Both the position numbers and the translations under genes were made by a program. The notes beneath the pieces were generated by a model, which saw only the letters and a program-made list of their open reading frames with translations, was not told the DNA's origin and searched no databases. Below are positions 16,709 to 25,032 of a DNA stretch of 34,076 nucleotides, piece after piece. Every line of letters begins with the position of its first letter. The stretch's first letter is position 1. Origin of the DNA: an uncultured Marinoscillum sp. GTDB lineage: Bacteria > Bacteroidota > Bacteroidia > Cytophagales > MED-G16. Where the stretch lies: contig CACPHX010000014.1 of assembly GCA_902633975.1 (NCBI GenBank), forward strand, positions 1-34,076. The letters run 5' to 3'.

Positions 16709-17697
16709 TATTTTAAAATGCTAAATATCCAATTTAAGCCAACTTTTTCTAATTCTATTGTGTCAATTATTTTAGAGAAATTTTTATTATAAATTTCAAC
16801 TCTAGTAGGCATCTTTAATTTATACTTATCAGTTATTTTACTTCCTAGCCACTTTATATTTTCCATGAACTTTGTAGGTCTTATTCTACTAAAACCCACA
16901 TAGTTCATATCATTACAAAAATTATATCCTCTGCACCATCCCAAAGAGCAATCATCTACAGCAAATTTGTTTAGATCAATAATATCTTTAATTGATTCAT
17001 TTTTTTTGTTAACCTTAATAATTTTTCCTGTAACAGTTGTGTAAATGAACTCATCATTGAAAATAGAACCATCATGAGGAATCCCATTTTTTAACTCAAT
17101 ATTTTTTAGATAATTTCCATTTAATTTATATACAATAACATCTTGCTGTTTATATCTTGTTATGTAGAGTTTTTTATTAAAAATTGTAACATGGTTTGGA
17201 TGGCTTAAGTGAGGTTTGGTAGTATTAATTTTTCTATAATCAATCTTTTTACTAAACCTTTCCCATGTATTTTTTTCTCTGTAACAATTAAAAAATTTTG
17301 ATATTCTCTTTTTGTCTAAATCATATTCAATTGTTAAATCAAGACCGGTAATAACTATGTATAAAAAACCTTTTTCATATATTACGTGATGAAGATCGTT
17401 AAATATTTTCAGGGAAATCCTATTGATTATTTTATAATCAGGCAAGCTCAAAATTAAAATTTCTGTTAGAGTAGTTACATATAATTTTCCTTGATGAATA
17501 GACCCACTTTTAAAAGATATGCTATAATCATTTTTTGGTCTCAATTCCTCTGGGGTTTCATATACAAATTTCTCTTCAATTTTTTTTGAATCTGTATCGT
17601 ATTCAAAAATCACCCCTCTTACTCCACTTGACCATTCTTTATTGAAATATGAGAGAGAAGAATTTGATTGTCTTCCACCAGTTATTATTATTTTCAT
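16705..17697 (-). CDS. Uncharacterised cytoplasmic beta-propeller-like protein
   Basis: I do not recognise the family. The protein has 330 residues and no signal peptide or membrane segment (it begins MKIIITGGRQ). Repeating units of about 40-45 residues, with strands such as GKLYVTTLTEILIL, GFLYIVITGLDLTIEY, KKLYITRYKQQDVIVYKL and DEFIYTTVTGKIIKVN, suggest a five- to seven-bladed propeller. Between the blades are conserved-looking motifs rich in histidine and proline: DLHHV at 101-105, SHPNHV at 165-170, GIPHDGS at 205-211, GWCRGYNF at 253-260 and VGFSRIRPTK at 267-276. Histidines at the blade starts could line a central metal or ligand site, as in several enzymatic propellers; this is inference. 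It is single, convergent with the SDR gene (TTAG overlap) and divergent from the saccharopine-dehydrogenase-like gene. Confidence 0.6.
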   Translation of the reverse strand: MKIIITGGRQSNSSLSYFNKEWSSGVRGVIFEYDTDSKKIEEKFVYETPEELRPKNDYSISFKSGSIHQGKLYVTTLTEILILSLPDYKIINRISLKIFNDLHHVIYEKGFLYIVITGLDLTIEYDLDKKRISKFFNCYREKNTWERFSKKIDYRKINTTKPHLSHPNHVTIFNKKLYITRYKQQDVIVYKLNGNYLKNIELKNGIPHDGSIFNDEFIYTTVTGKIIKVNKKNESIKDIIDLNKFAVDDCSLGWCRGYNFCNDMNYVGFSRIRPTKFMENIKWLGSKITDKYKLKMPTRVEIYNKNFSKIIDTIELEKVGLNWIFSILKY

Positions 17698-17750
17698 AAA
17701 AAAATGTTTGAAATATATATAGATTAGTTTTAAAATACTGATCTAAATTT

Positions 17751-19085
17751 ATGATAAAAACAATAACAATCCTAGGTGCTGGAAAGTCTTCTTACAACCT
17801 AGTGAGTTACTTATCCAAAAATCAAGAAAGAATTGGAATTGATATTAAAGTTATATCAAATCAAACCCCAAAATATATTAATGATTTTCAAAAAATTGAT
17901 TTTAAAAAGATAGACATAAATGATAATTCTCAGATTTCAAAAGAAATTAAAAGTTCGTTTCTTGTAGTAAGTTTATTACCACCTAAACTACATTACCAAA
18001 TTGCACTAATTTGTTCAGACAATAAGATAAATATGATCACGGCATCTTATTTAGATGATAAAATTAAATCTTTAGATAAAAAATTTAAGAAAAATAATTG
18101 TTTCCTTTTTATGGAAATAGGCTTAGATCCAGGCATAGATCATATATCTGCAAAAAAAGACATAGATTATTTAAATAAAAAAGGAGAAATATTAGGTTTT
18201 GAATCATATACCGGAGGTTTAATAAAAAAAAATAAAGATAACCCATGGGGATATAAATTCACTTGGAATCCAATGAACGTGATTACTGCTGGAGTTGATG
18301 GCGCAAAATATCTTGATAATGGTAAAATTATTGATGTTCCTTACGATAAGGTTTTTTCATCGGTGAAATATATAAATTTTAATGATTCTGATTTTTATGA
18401 GGGATATCCCAATAGAGATTCTTTAAAGTATAGGTCTATTTATAAATTAGAAAATGTAAAGACATTAAAAAGAGGTACATTAAGACACCCTGGTTTCTGT
18501 AAGACATGGAATATATTAGTTAACTTAGGACTAACAGATGATAATAACAATATAAAAAATCCAAAACTAGAAACCTATTTTGACTTTTTTAATTATAAAT
18601 TAAATCTCAATAATCAAAAAGAAGTAGAAAAATATATAAAAAAAAATTTTTTAATAAAAAGTGATTCCAAGGAGTTAAAAAATTTGAATTGGTTAGAATT
18701 ATTCTCTAACCACAAATTATTGAATAAAAGTAAAAAGGCAAGTCATTTACTTTTGCAGATTTTAAAAAATAAGTGGAAACTAAAAAAAGAGGATATTGAT
18801 ATGGTAGTTATGTATCACTCTTTTATTTATAAAGAAAATAATCATTTCAAAAAGAAAGAATCTTTTATGAAAATAGAAGGTAAAAACAATTCAGAGACAG
18901 CAATGTCAAAAACAGTAGGTTTACCTATTGCATTACTTATAGAATTAATAATTAAGAAAAATCTTGAGTTCAATGGAGTATTTCTTCCTTTTGATGAAAA
19001 TATATATAATCCCATGTTAGAGAAATTAAAAGATAATGGAATAACTTTTAATCACAGGACATCTAATATTCAAAAGTATCCATGA
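17751..19085 (+). CDS. Saccharopine dehydrogenase family protein
   Basis: A 444-residue member of the Lys9/SDH (glutamate-forming) family. The Rossmann start TILGAGKSS is at 6-14, LLPP at 75-78 closes the nucleotide domain, and [11 protein letters not shown] at 121-131 together with SYTGGL at 152-157 and [11 protein letters not shown] at 164-174 form the substrate-domain signature. The known reaction in bacteria of this group is NAD-dependent oxidation of saccharopine to glutamate and 2-aminoadipate semialdehyde, the second step of lysine breakdown. The lysine-ketoglutarate reductase half is not encoded here; in several bacteria the two are separate genes. The ATG at 17751 is followed directly by the Rossmann strand. 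The 3' end overlaps convergent accC by 23 bases, the longest such overlap in the window. Confidence 0.82.
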   Translation: MIKTITILGAGKSSYNLVSYLSKNQERIGIDIKVISNQTPKYINDFQKIDFKKIDINDNSQISKEIKSSFLVVSLLPPKLHYQIALICSDNKINMITASYLDDKIKSLDKKFKKNNCFLFMEIGLDPGIDHISAKKDIDYLNKKGEILGFESYTGGLIKKNKDNPWGYKFTWNPMNVITAGVDGAKYLDNGKIIDVPYDKVFSSVKYINFNDSDFYEGYPNRDSLKYRSIYKLENVKTLKRGTLRHPGFCKTWNILVNLGLTDDNNNIKNPKLETYFDFFNYKLNLNNQKEVEKYIKKNFLIKSDSKELKNLNWLELFSNHKLLNKSKKASHLLLQILKNKWKLKKEDIDMVVMYHSFIYKENNHFKKKESFMKIEGKNNSETAMSKTVGLPIALLIELIIKKNLEFNGVFLPFDENIYNPMLEKLKDNGITFNHRTSNIQKYP

Positions 19086-20397
19086 AATTTGTTGTGAAAT
19101 CACCTTTTTTAAAGTTTTCATCATCCATAATTTTTATATGAAATGGTATTGTGGTCTCAATACCTTCAATAATAAATTCATTTAAAGCTCTTTTCATCCT
19201 TACAATTGCTTCTTCTCTTGATTGATGACTAACCATAAGCTTAGCAATCATAGAATCATAATTAGGAGGGATTACATACCCTGAATAAATATGTGAATCA
19301 ACCCTAACACCATGACCCCCAGGTTTATGAAGGGCAGTAATTTTCCCAGGGCAAGGTCTAAAGTTTGCTTTTGGATCTTCTGCATTGATTCTACATTCAA
19401 TTGAATATAGTTTTGGATAATAATGTTTACCAGATACTTTAGCGCCGTCTGCTACCTTTATTTGCTCTTTTATTAGGTCATAATCTGTAACTTCCTCTGT
19501 TATTCCGTGTTCTACTTGAATTCTTGTATTCATTTCCATGAAATAAAAATCTTTATTAGCATCAACCAAAAATTCAATGGTACCTGCTCCTTCGTATTTA
19601 ATAAACTTACAAGCTTTTACTGCTGCTTCTCCCATTCTATTTCTAAGTTCATCATCCACAAATGGTGAAGGAGTTTCCTCAATTAGTTTTTGATGGCGTC
19701 TTTGAATTGAACAATCTCTTTCTGAGAGGTGACTTACATTTCCGTATTGATCACCCATAACTTGAATTTCAATATGTCTAGGTTTAACAATGAACTTTTC
19801 TAAATATAAACCTGAATTTGAAAAGGAAGCTTCAGATTCGGTCTTAGCACTATTCCAAGCACTATCAAAATCTTTTTCATTATTTACTATTCTCATCCCT
19901 TTACCTCCGCCACCAGCTGTAGCTTTAAGAATTACAGGATAACCAATTTTATTTGCAAGCTTTTTTCCATCAGATATTGATTCAACCAGACCATCTGAAC
20001 CCGGAACTGTAGGAATTCCAGCTTTTTTCATAGTTTCTTTAGCAGTAACTTTATCTCCCATTTGTTGAATCATTTTCCAATCTGGTCCAATAAATTTTAT
20101 ATTACTTTCGTTGCAAATTTTCGAAAATTCAGCGTTTTCTGAAAGAAATCCGTATCCAGGATGGATTGCATCTGAATTTGTAATTTCTGCTGCTGCCATT
20201 ATTCTTGGAATATTTAAATATGATTCTTTAGAAATTGCAGGGCCTATACATACTGCCTCATCAGCAAATCTAACATGTAAACTTTCTATATCTGCTTTAG
20301 AGTAAACTGAAACAGTTTTTAATCCCATTTCTTTGCAGCTCCTTATGACTCTTAGTGCAATTTCTCCTCTATTTGCAATCAATACCTTTTTTATCAT
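19063..20397 (-). CDS. accC: Acetyl-CoA carboxylase, biotin carboxylase subunit
   Basis: A 444-residue ATP-grasp enzyme that carboxylates biotin on AccB using bicarbonate and ATP, the first half-reaction of malonyl-CoA synthesis. The N-terminal domain starts [15 protein letters not shown]. The ATP-binding Lys159 and glycine loop GGGGKGMR (162-169), metal ligands Glu288 and Asn290 in MEMNTR, Arg292 and the QVEHG stretch at 294-298 are all intact. Full length compared with 449 in E. coli. It is the last gene of the pdxA...accC operon, nine bases after accB, and runs 23 bases into the antisense of the convergent saccharopine dehydrogenase gene. Related biotin carboxylases serve propionyl-CoA carboxylase, but the accB and fabH neighbours point to fatty-acid synthesis. 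Confidence 0.95.
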   Translation of the reverse strand: MIKKVLIANRGEIALRVIRSCKEMGLKTVSVYSKADIESLHVRFADEAVCIGPAISKESYLNIPRIMAAAEITNSDAIHPGYGFLSENAEFSKICNESNIKFIGPDWKMIQQMGDKVTAKETMKKAGIPTVPGSDGLVESISDGKKLANKIGYPVILKATAGGGGKGMRIVNNEKDFDSAWNSAKTESEASFSNSGLYLEKFIVKPRHIEIQVMGDQYGNVSHLSERDCSIQRRHQKLIEETPSPFVDDELRNRMGEAAVKACKFIKYEGAGTIEFLVDANKDFYFMEMNTRIQVEHGITEEVTDYDLIKEQIKVADGAKVSGKHYYPKLYSIECRINAEDPKANFRPCPGKITALHKPGGHGVRVDSHIYSGYVIPPNYDSMIAKLMVSHQSREEAIVRMKRALNEFIIEGIETTIPFHIKIMDDENFKKGDFTTNFMDTFEY

Positions 20398-20406
20398 TTT
20401 AGGAAA

Positions 20407-20874
20407 TTAGCTAGGATCTATTTCAAAAAGTGGTTGGTCAAATTCAACAGGAGAGGAATCATTAGCTAATACTTTTACAACTTTACCAGTAACTTCTGAT
20501 TCAATCTCATTGAATAGTTTCATCGCCTCAATAATGCATATTGTTTGACCTGGTTTAATAGTATCACCTTCTGAAATAAATGGATCACTTTCTGGATTTG
20601 GTGACTTATAGAATGTTCCAATCATAGGTGATTTAATTAGGATAGTATTACCAGTTTTTTCTTCAGATGCATTCGATTCGGTAGTAGTATCCTCAACATT
20701 AGTTTCCTTTTTTTCTAACATATGAGGTTTTTCTGATTTATGAACAACTTTTTCGGTTATTGAAGATGAATTCTTTTTAACTCTTATTTTATAATTTTCA
20801 GTCTCAATACTTACATCATCTAGATCGGTTTTTTTTATAAAATTAATAATGTCCTGAATTTCTTTTGTGTTCAT
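20407..20874 (-). CDS. accB: Acetyl-CoA carboxylase biotin carboxyl carrier protein
   Basis: A 155-residue carrier. The C-terminal biotinyl domain has the motif EAMKLFNEIES at 116-126, with Lys119 as the biotin site, and the upstream SPMIGTFYKSPNPESDPF (82-99) including the 'thumb' typical of AccB rather than other biotin proteins. Residues 1-35 form the N-terminal domain (IQDIINFIKKTDLDDVSI), and 36-75 is a flexible linker rich in Ser, Thr, Glu and Lys that lets the biotin arm swing between AccC and the carboxyltransferase. It sits between efp (16 bases away) and accC (nine bases away). The carboxyltransferase genes accA and accD are not in the window. Confidence 0.95.
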   Translation of the reverse strand: MNTKEIQDIINFIKKTDLDDVSIETENYKIRVKKNSSSITEKVVHKSEKPHMLEKKETNVEDTTTESNASEEKTGNTILIKSPMIGTFYKSPNPESDPFISEGDTIKPGQTICIIEAMKLFNEIESEVTGKVVKVLANDSSPVEFDQPLFEIDPS

Positions 20875-20890
20875 CTATACAAAGTTATAC

Positions 20891-21454
20891 TTATTTTACT
20901 CTCTCAATATATTTACTCTCCTTTAAATCAATTTTTACTCTATCTCCTTCATTTATAAATAAAGGCACTTGAATTTCAGCACCTGTTTCGATTTTAGCAA
21001 GTTTTGTTGCATTTGTGGCAGTATCACCTTTTACTCCAGGCTCAGTATAAATGATTTTAACTTCAATAGTTGCTGGAAGTTCACATACTAAAACTTGATT
21101 TGTTTCTGTGTGAATTGAAATTTCAACCTCCATACCCTCTATTAAAAATTCTGGATTATTAATAATATCTTTATTAATCGTAATCTGTTCAAATGATGAG
21201 TTATCCATAAAATGATAACCAGAACTATCATTATATAAATATTGATGGGCTCTTTTTTCAACTCTTGCTGTTATAATTTTATGACCTGAGGGGAAAGTAT
21301 TATCTATAACCTTTCCCGTAATAACATTTTTTAATTTTGTTCGAACAAAAGCCGGACCCTTTCCTGGTTTAACATGTTGAAATTCAGTAACAAAGAATAA
21401 ATTTCCATTATATTCAATGCAAAGTCCATTTTTAATATCACTAGTATTTGCCAT
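20891..21454 (-). CDS. efp: Elongation factor P
   Basis: A 187-residue three-domain, tRNA-like protein that rescues ribosomes stalled at polyproline. The KOW-like domain has the tip loop HVKPGKGPAF at 27-36, with Lys32 at the position that is modified in many bacteria (Lys34 in E. coli). Domain III ends in GDRVKIDLKESKYIERVK. The loop has lysine rather than the arginine modified by EarP-type enzymes, so if it is modified, the enzyme would be of a lysine-directed type; none is in the window. It lies between fabH (four bases upstream) and accB (16 bases downstream), probably cotranscribed. Confidence 0.96.
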   Translation of the reverse strand: MANTSDIKNGLCIEYNGNLFFVTEFQHVKPGKGPAFVRTKLKNVITGKVIDNTFPSGHKIITARVEKRAHQYLYNDSSGYHFMDNSSFEQITINKDIINNPEFLIEGMEVEISIHTETNQVLVCELPATIEVKIIYTEPGVKGDTATNATKLAKIETGAEIQVPLFINEGDRVKIDLKESKYIERVK

Positions 21455-21458
21455 TTTT

Positions 21459-22463
21459 TTAATTTGAATTATATGACCATTTTAGATATAGTGAGCCCCA
21501 AGTAAAACCACCTCCAAATGCTGCTAAAATTAAATTATCTCCTTTTTTAAAACTTTTTTCAAAATCCCAAAAACAAAGTGGTATTGTACCTGCTGTAGTA
21601 TTTCCATATTTTTCGATATTTAATAAAACTTTTTCAGGTCCTACACCCATCCTATTGGCGGTTGCATCAATTATCCTTTTATTAGCTTGATGTGGAACAA
21701 GATAAGATATGTCATTTGATGTAAGTTTATTTTTTATCATAATTTCCTCAGAAACGTCAGCCATATTGGTTACAGCAAATTTAAAGACGGATGATCCTTC
21801 TTGATATATAAAGTGTTCTTTATTTTCTATCGTTTTAATTGAAGCAGGGCGTAAACTTCCACCAGCCTTGAGACATAACATATCTCCCCCAGACCCATCA
21901 CTTTTTAGTATGTAATCCTGTATTCCTGTTTCATCTTTTGAAGCCTCCAGCAGTACTGCTCCTCCACCATCACCGAAAAGAACGCAGTTCTTTCTTTCAG
22001 TATAATCTATAATTGAAGACATTTTATCAGCACCTATTACAATAACCTTTTTGTGGTTACCAGATTCTATAAATTGTGATCCTGTAGCAAGCGCATAAAG
22101 GAATCCAGAACAAGCAGCTGACAAATCAAATCCGTATGAGTTATCTGCTCCAACGTTATTAGCGATTATATTAGCTGTAGATGGAAATAGCATATCTGGA
22201 GTAACTGTTGCACATATAATTAAGTCAATTTCACTAGCTTTTGTTCCCGTTTTTTCTAAAAGACCTTCAACACATTTAGTGCCAATAATAGAAGTTCCTT
22301 TCATTTTACCTTTCAGAATTCTTCTCTCTTTTATTCCTGTCCTTGTCATTATCCATTCGTCACTTGTATCAACTAGTTTTTCAAGTTCACTATTTGATAA
22401 TATATAATCAGGGACATACCCATGAACACCAGTGATGCTTGCTCTAATTTTTCTTAAGGACAT
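21459..22463 (-). CDS. fabH: 3-oxoacyl-ACP synthase III
   Basis: A 334-residue thiolase-fold enzyme that condenses an acyl-CoA primer with malonyl-ACP to start fatty-acid elongation. The catalytic triad is Cys118 (SAACSGF), His258 (PHQANKR) and Asn288 (GNTTAG). The N-terminal DTSDEWIMTRTGIKERR (32-48) is the usual KAS III signature for CoA binding. Length matches the family (about 317-335). It is positioned after rpmF (12 bases) and before efp (four bases) in the operon with accB and accC. Bacteroidota often encode several FabH paralogues; the rpmF-linked copy is normally the housekeeping one. Confidence 0.95.
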   Translation of the reverse strand: MSLRKIRASITGVHGYVPDYILSNSELEKLVDTSDEWIMTRTGIKERRILKGKMKGTSIIGTKCVEGLLEKTGTKASEIDLIICATVTPDMLFPSTANIIANNVGADNSYGFDLSAACSGFLYALATGSQFIESGNHKKVIVIGADKMSSIIDYTERKNCVLFGDGGGAVLLEASKDETGIQDYILKSDGSGGDMLCLKAGGSLRPASIKTIENKEHFIYQEGSSVFKFAVTNMADVSEEIMIKNKLTSNDISYLVPHQANKRIIDATANRMGVGPEKVLLNIEKYGNTTAGTIPLCFWDFEKSFKKGDNLILAAFGGGFTWGSLYLKWSYNSN

Positions 22464-22475
22464 TGATTTTTGATA

Positions 22476-22664
22476 TTAAGCAGTTTCCTTTTCAAGGACG
22501 ACCTTTCCTTTAAAATATAACTTTCCTTCGTACCAAAAAGCTCTGTGTGGAAGATGAGATTCTCCAGTAGTTGGACAAATGACAAATTTTTTAGCTTTGG
22601 CCTTATAATGAGTTCTTCTTTTATCTCTTCTCGTTTTAGAGGTTTTTCTTTTAGGATGTGCCAT
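22476..22664 (-). CDS. rpmF: 50S ribosomal protein L32
   Basis: A 62-residue protein with the L32 signature: [17 protein letters not shown] at the N-terminus, where the first Met is removed in the family, followed by a short globular part containing Cys30 (ICPTTGE) and His37 and His40 (HLPHRAF). Other lineages carry a four-cysteine zinc knuckle here; this copy has only one cysteine, so it is a zinc-independent form. It lies between the DUF177 gene (six bases upstream) and fabH (12 bases downstream), the same linkage (yceD-rpmF-fab genes) known from E. coli. Confidence 0.96.
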   Translation of the reverse strand: MAHPKRKTSKTRRDKRRTHYKAKAKKFVICPTTGESHLPHRAFWYEGKLYFKGKVVLEKETA

Positions 22665-22670
22665 AATAAC

Positions 22671-23177
22671 TTATTTAAGTTTTTTTAAAGTTTCAAATCT
22701 AGGATCAATCTTATTAGACGAATTTGTTTTATATACAAAATTATCAATATTATCTTCATTTTTAATACTTGGATGTAATCTTTTTACAGGAATCTCTAAA
22801 ATAAAAAACTCATATATATACTTAGATATATTCAAAATAGATTTTACTCTATTTATTACAATCATTTCATCTGATATTTCTTCGTCTTTATCACCAAATT
22901 TGAAAAGAATTTTTTTTGAGAAATTCAGTTTATGAATATAGTTTTTTAAAGTCCTGTCACATGTAAGATTTGTTTCACCAGTTATATTAAATGTAACATC
23001 AAGCATCATCTCACTTTTTAAGAGAATAACATTACAAACACCTTTAGATTTAGAGATGTCTATCTCACTATTAAATTGATCTAATAGTTTTTGATTAAAG
23101 TCAAATTCAAATAAATGTTCATTATTTGATAGACTTTGTATTTTAATACCGAATTTTCTTAGAAATTTTTTATCCAT
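22671..23177 (-). CDS. yceD: DUF177/YceD-family protein
   Basis: A 168-residue soluble protein next to rpmF, the conserved position of YceD (DUF177). The recognisable core is GVCNVILLKSEMMLDVTF followed by GETNLTCDRTL (around 45-76), which matches the family pattern of a beta-strand pair ending in Thr-Cys-Asp-Arg. Family members are linked to 23S rRNA processing or accumulation in bacteria and plants; the mechanism is not known. The gene is 34 bases downstream of pdxA on the same strand. Overall sequence is divergent, so the call rests on the core motif plus the rpmF linkage. Confidence 0.82.
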   Translation of the reverse strand: MDKKFLRKFGIKIQSLSNNEHLFEFDFNQKLLDQFNSEIDISKSKGVCNVILLKSEMMLDVTFNITGETNLTCDRTLKNYIHKLNFSKKILFKFGDKDEEISDEMIVINRVKSILNISKYIYEFFILEIPVKRLHPSIKNEDNIDNFVYKTNSSNKIDPRFETLKKLK

Positions 23178-23211
23178 AATAAAAGTTGAAACTAATTTAA
23201 AATCTTGTCAT

Positions 23212-24219
23212 TTATTTATGAAGTTTTCTATTATTAAAAACATCAATATTTAATAATATTGAATTTATAAGAGATTCTTCATTAGCTATACCTTTTTCAG
23301 CAATATTAAATGCAGTACCGTGATCAGGTGAAGATCTAATAATAGATAATCCTGCCGTATAGTTTACTCCATGATCAAACGAAATAGCTTTGAATCCAGT
23401 GAGTCCCTGATCATGATAAAAAGAAATTACTCCATCAAATTTTTTATACATTTTTAGACCAAAAAAGGAGTCCGATGAAAATGGACCATGAAAGTTTTTA
23501 TTTTTATTATTAAATTTTTCCATTGTTGGTAAGATAATTTCTGATTCCTCTTTTCCCAAAAGACCATCCTCACCAGAATGAGGATTTAGACCAAGAACTG
23601 CTATTTGTGGATTTTCAATATTAAAATCAATAATTAGAGACTTTAGAAAAATATTAAATTTTTCAGTGATTTTAATTTCATTGATATGATTATGAACTTC
23701 AGTTAATGGAACGTGTCCTGTCACAAAACCAATTATCATATCTTTTGAGTACATAACCATCATGCTTTTCTCATTAGTAAATTCACTTTCTAAAAATTCT
23801 GTATGACCAAGAAATTGAAAAGTATTAGATTGAATATTTATTTTACTAATTGGAAGGGTTATCAAGCTGTCAATAAAACCTTCTTTAAAGTATTTTATTG
23901 ATTCTCTTAATGATGATTCAGCATATCTTCCTGCATCTTTATTTACCTGACCAGGTAAAATATTAGAATCAAATTTTTCGTTAGAAAAACAATTAATTTG
24001 ATTTTCCTTTATGTTATTATTTTGGTCATTTATATCAATATCAATGGAAAATTTATCTTTATAATAATCTAAAATATATTTAGAGCTGAAAACAATGGGA
24101 ACACAGACTTCAAATAAGTTTTTATTATAAAAAGCTTTTAGAAGTATCTCAGGACCAATGCCATTGAAATCTCCAATACTAAAACCTAATTTTAATTTAT
24201 TGTTTATGTTTTTCTCCAT
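23212..24219 (-). CDS. pdxA: 4-hydroxythreonine-4-phosphate dehydrogenase
   Basis: A 335-residue enzyme of the DXP-dependent pyridoxal-phosphate pathway that oxidises 4-phosphohydroxythreonine. The N-terminal strand LGFSIGDFNGIGPEI and the three metal-binding histidines are visible in LGHTEFL, NPHSGEDG and FYHDQGLTGFK, with the late motif SPDHGTAFNIAEKG. I place the start at ATG 24219 (MEKNINNK). A longer frame to ATG 24243 adds MPPIYLKL, but a TAnnTTTG promoter element lies at 24241-24248, so transcription would begin downstream of that ATG. The shorter start also leaves 39 bases to the divergent ksgA. It heads the operon that continues with DUF177, rpmF, fabH, efp, accB and accC. Confidence 0.92.
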   Translation of the reverse strand: MEKNINNKLKLGFSIGDFNGIGPEILLKAFYNKNLFEVCVPIVFSSKYILDYYKDKFSIDIDINDQNNNIKENQINCFSNEKFDSNILPGQVNKDAGRYAESSLRESIKYFKEGFIDSLITLPISKINIQSNTFQFLGHTEFLESEFTNEKSMMVMYSKDMIIGFVTGHVPLTEVHNHINEIKITEKFNIFLKSLIIDFNIENPQIAVLGLNPHSGEDGLLGKEESEIILPTMEKFNNKNKNFHGPFSSDSFFGLKMYKKFDGVISFYHDQGLTGFKAISFDHGVNYTAGLSIIRSSPDHGTAFNIAEKGIANEESLINSILLNIDVFNNRKLHK

Positions 24220-24240
24220 TAATTTCAAGTAAATTGGAGG

Positions 24241-24248
24241 CAAATGTA
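24241..24248 (-). promoter_or_regulatory. Putative Bacteroidota -7 element for the pdxA operon
   Basis: The minus strand reads TACATTTG, a full TAnnTTTG match. Predicted transcription start is near 24234, 15 bases before the ATG at 24219. The -33 region 21 bases upstream has GTTTTA instead of TTTG, so support is partial. This would be the main promoter for the seven-gene operon ending with accC, and the -33 part would lie inside the ksgA coding region. Confidence 0.4.
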
Positions 24249-24258
24249 CATCCTATAA

Positions 24259-25032
24259 ATGACAAAAATTAAAACTAAAAAAAAATTTGGTCAACATTTT
24301 TTAATAAATGAAGATTTAGCACTTGAAATATCTGAGAAACTTATTTTAAGAAAAAATATTTTTGAAATTGGACCGGGAAAAGGTGTTTTAACAAAAACTT
24401 TATATAATGATGAAAATGTTAATTTAGTAGTTTCTGAAATTGACAGAGATTTAGTTGATTATTTACGAGCAGAATATCCATATTTAGACATAATGAATGG
24501 TGATGTTCTTGATTTAAATTTCAGAAATATATTTAATGAAAATTATTCAATTATAGGTAATCTACCATATAATATTTCCTCTCAAATTCTTTTTAAAATT
24601 CTCGAAAATAAATCCCAGATTCATGAGTTTGTAGTGATGTTACAGAAAGAAGTAGCAGAAAGAATTTGTTCATCTGAAAATAAAAAATCATATGGAATTT
24701 TGTCTGTACTCACTCAAACTTATTATGACGTAACTTTATCCGAAGTTATTACTCCTGACAATTTTGATCCACCACCAAAAGTAAATTCCTGTGTTGTTTA
24801 TGGAAAAAGGAAAAAAGATATTGAAATTGAGATCCCTTTTATTAAGTTCAAAAGTTTTGTGAAGAATTGTTTTCAAAATAGAAGAAAAACATTGAGAAAT
24901 TCATTAAAAAATCTAAATTTACCTAAAAAATTCACCTCAAATGATATTTTTTCGAGGCGAGCAGAACAGTTAAATTTGAATGAATTTTTATCTTTGTCTA
25001 GTGAAATAATAAAGGCCAACCATGAAGTTTGA
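24259..25032 (+). CDS. ksgA: 16S rRNA dimethyladenosine transferase
   Basis: A 257-residue RsmA/KsgA methyltransferase that dimethylates the two adjacent adenines near the 3' end of 16S rRNA during late 30S assembly. KKFGQHFL at 8-15 is the family N-terminus, FEIGPGKGVLT at 35-45 binds S-adenosylmethionine, and NLPYNIS at 101-107 is the catalytic NLPY motif. The C-terminal helical domain ends with NRRKTLRNSLKNL and RRAEQLNL. Full length. It is divergent from pdxA with 39 bases between starts, and its last 11 bases overlap the start of mgtE, which suggests coupling. I found no clear promoter in the short divergent gap. Confidence 0.95.
   Translation: MTKIKTKKKFGQHFLINEDLALEISEKLILRKNIFEIGPGKGVLTKTLYNDENVNLVVSEIDRDLVDYLRAEYPYLDIMNGDVLDLNFRNIFNENYSIIGNLPYNISSQILFKILENKSQIHEFVVMLQKEVAERICSSENKKSYGILSVLTQTYYDVTLSEVITPDNFDPPPKVNSCVVYGKRKKDIEIEIPFIKFKSFVKNCFQNRRKTLRNSLKNLNLPKKFTSNDIFSRRAEQLNLNEFLSLSSEIIKANHEV

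Noticed and set aside
24220..24243. Longer N-terminus of PdxA (MPPIYLKL)
   Set aside because: It overlaps a TAnnTTTG promoter element and adds residues before the family's usual start; ATG 24219 fits better.
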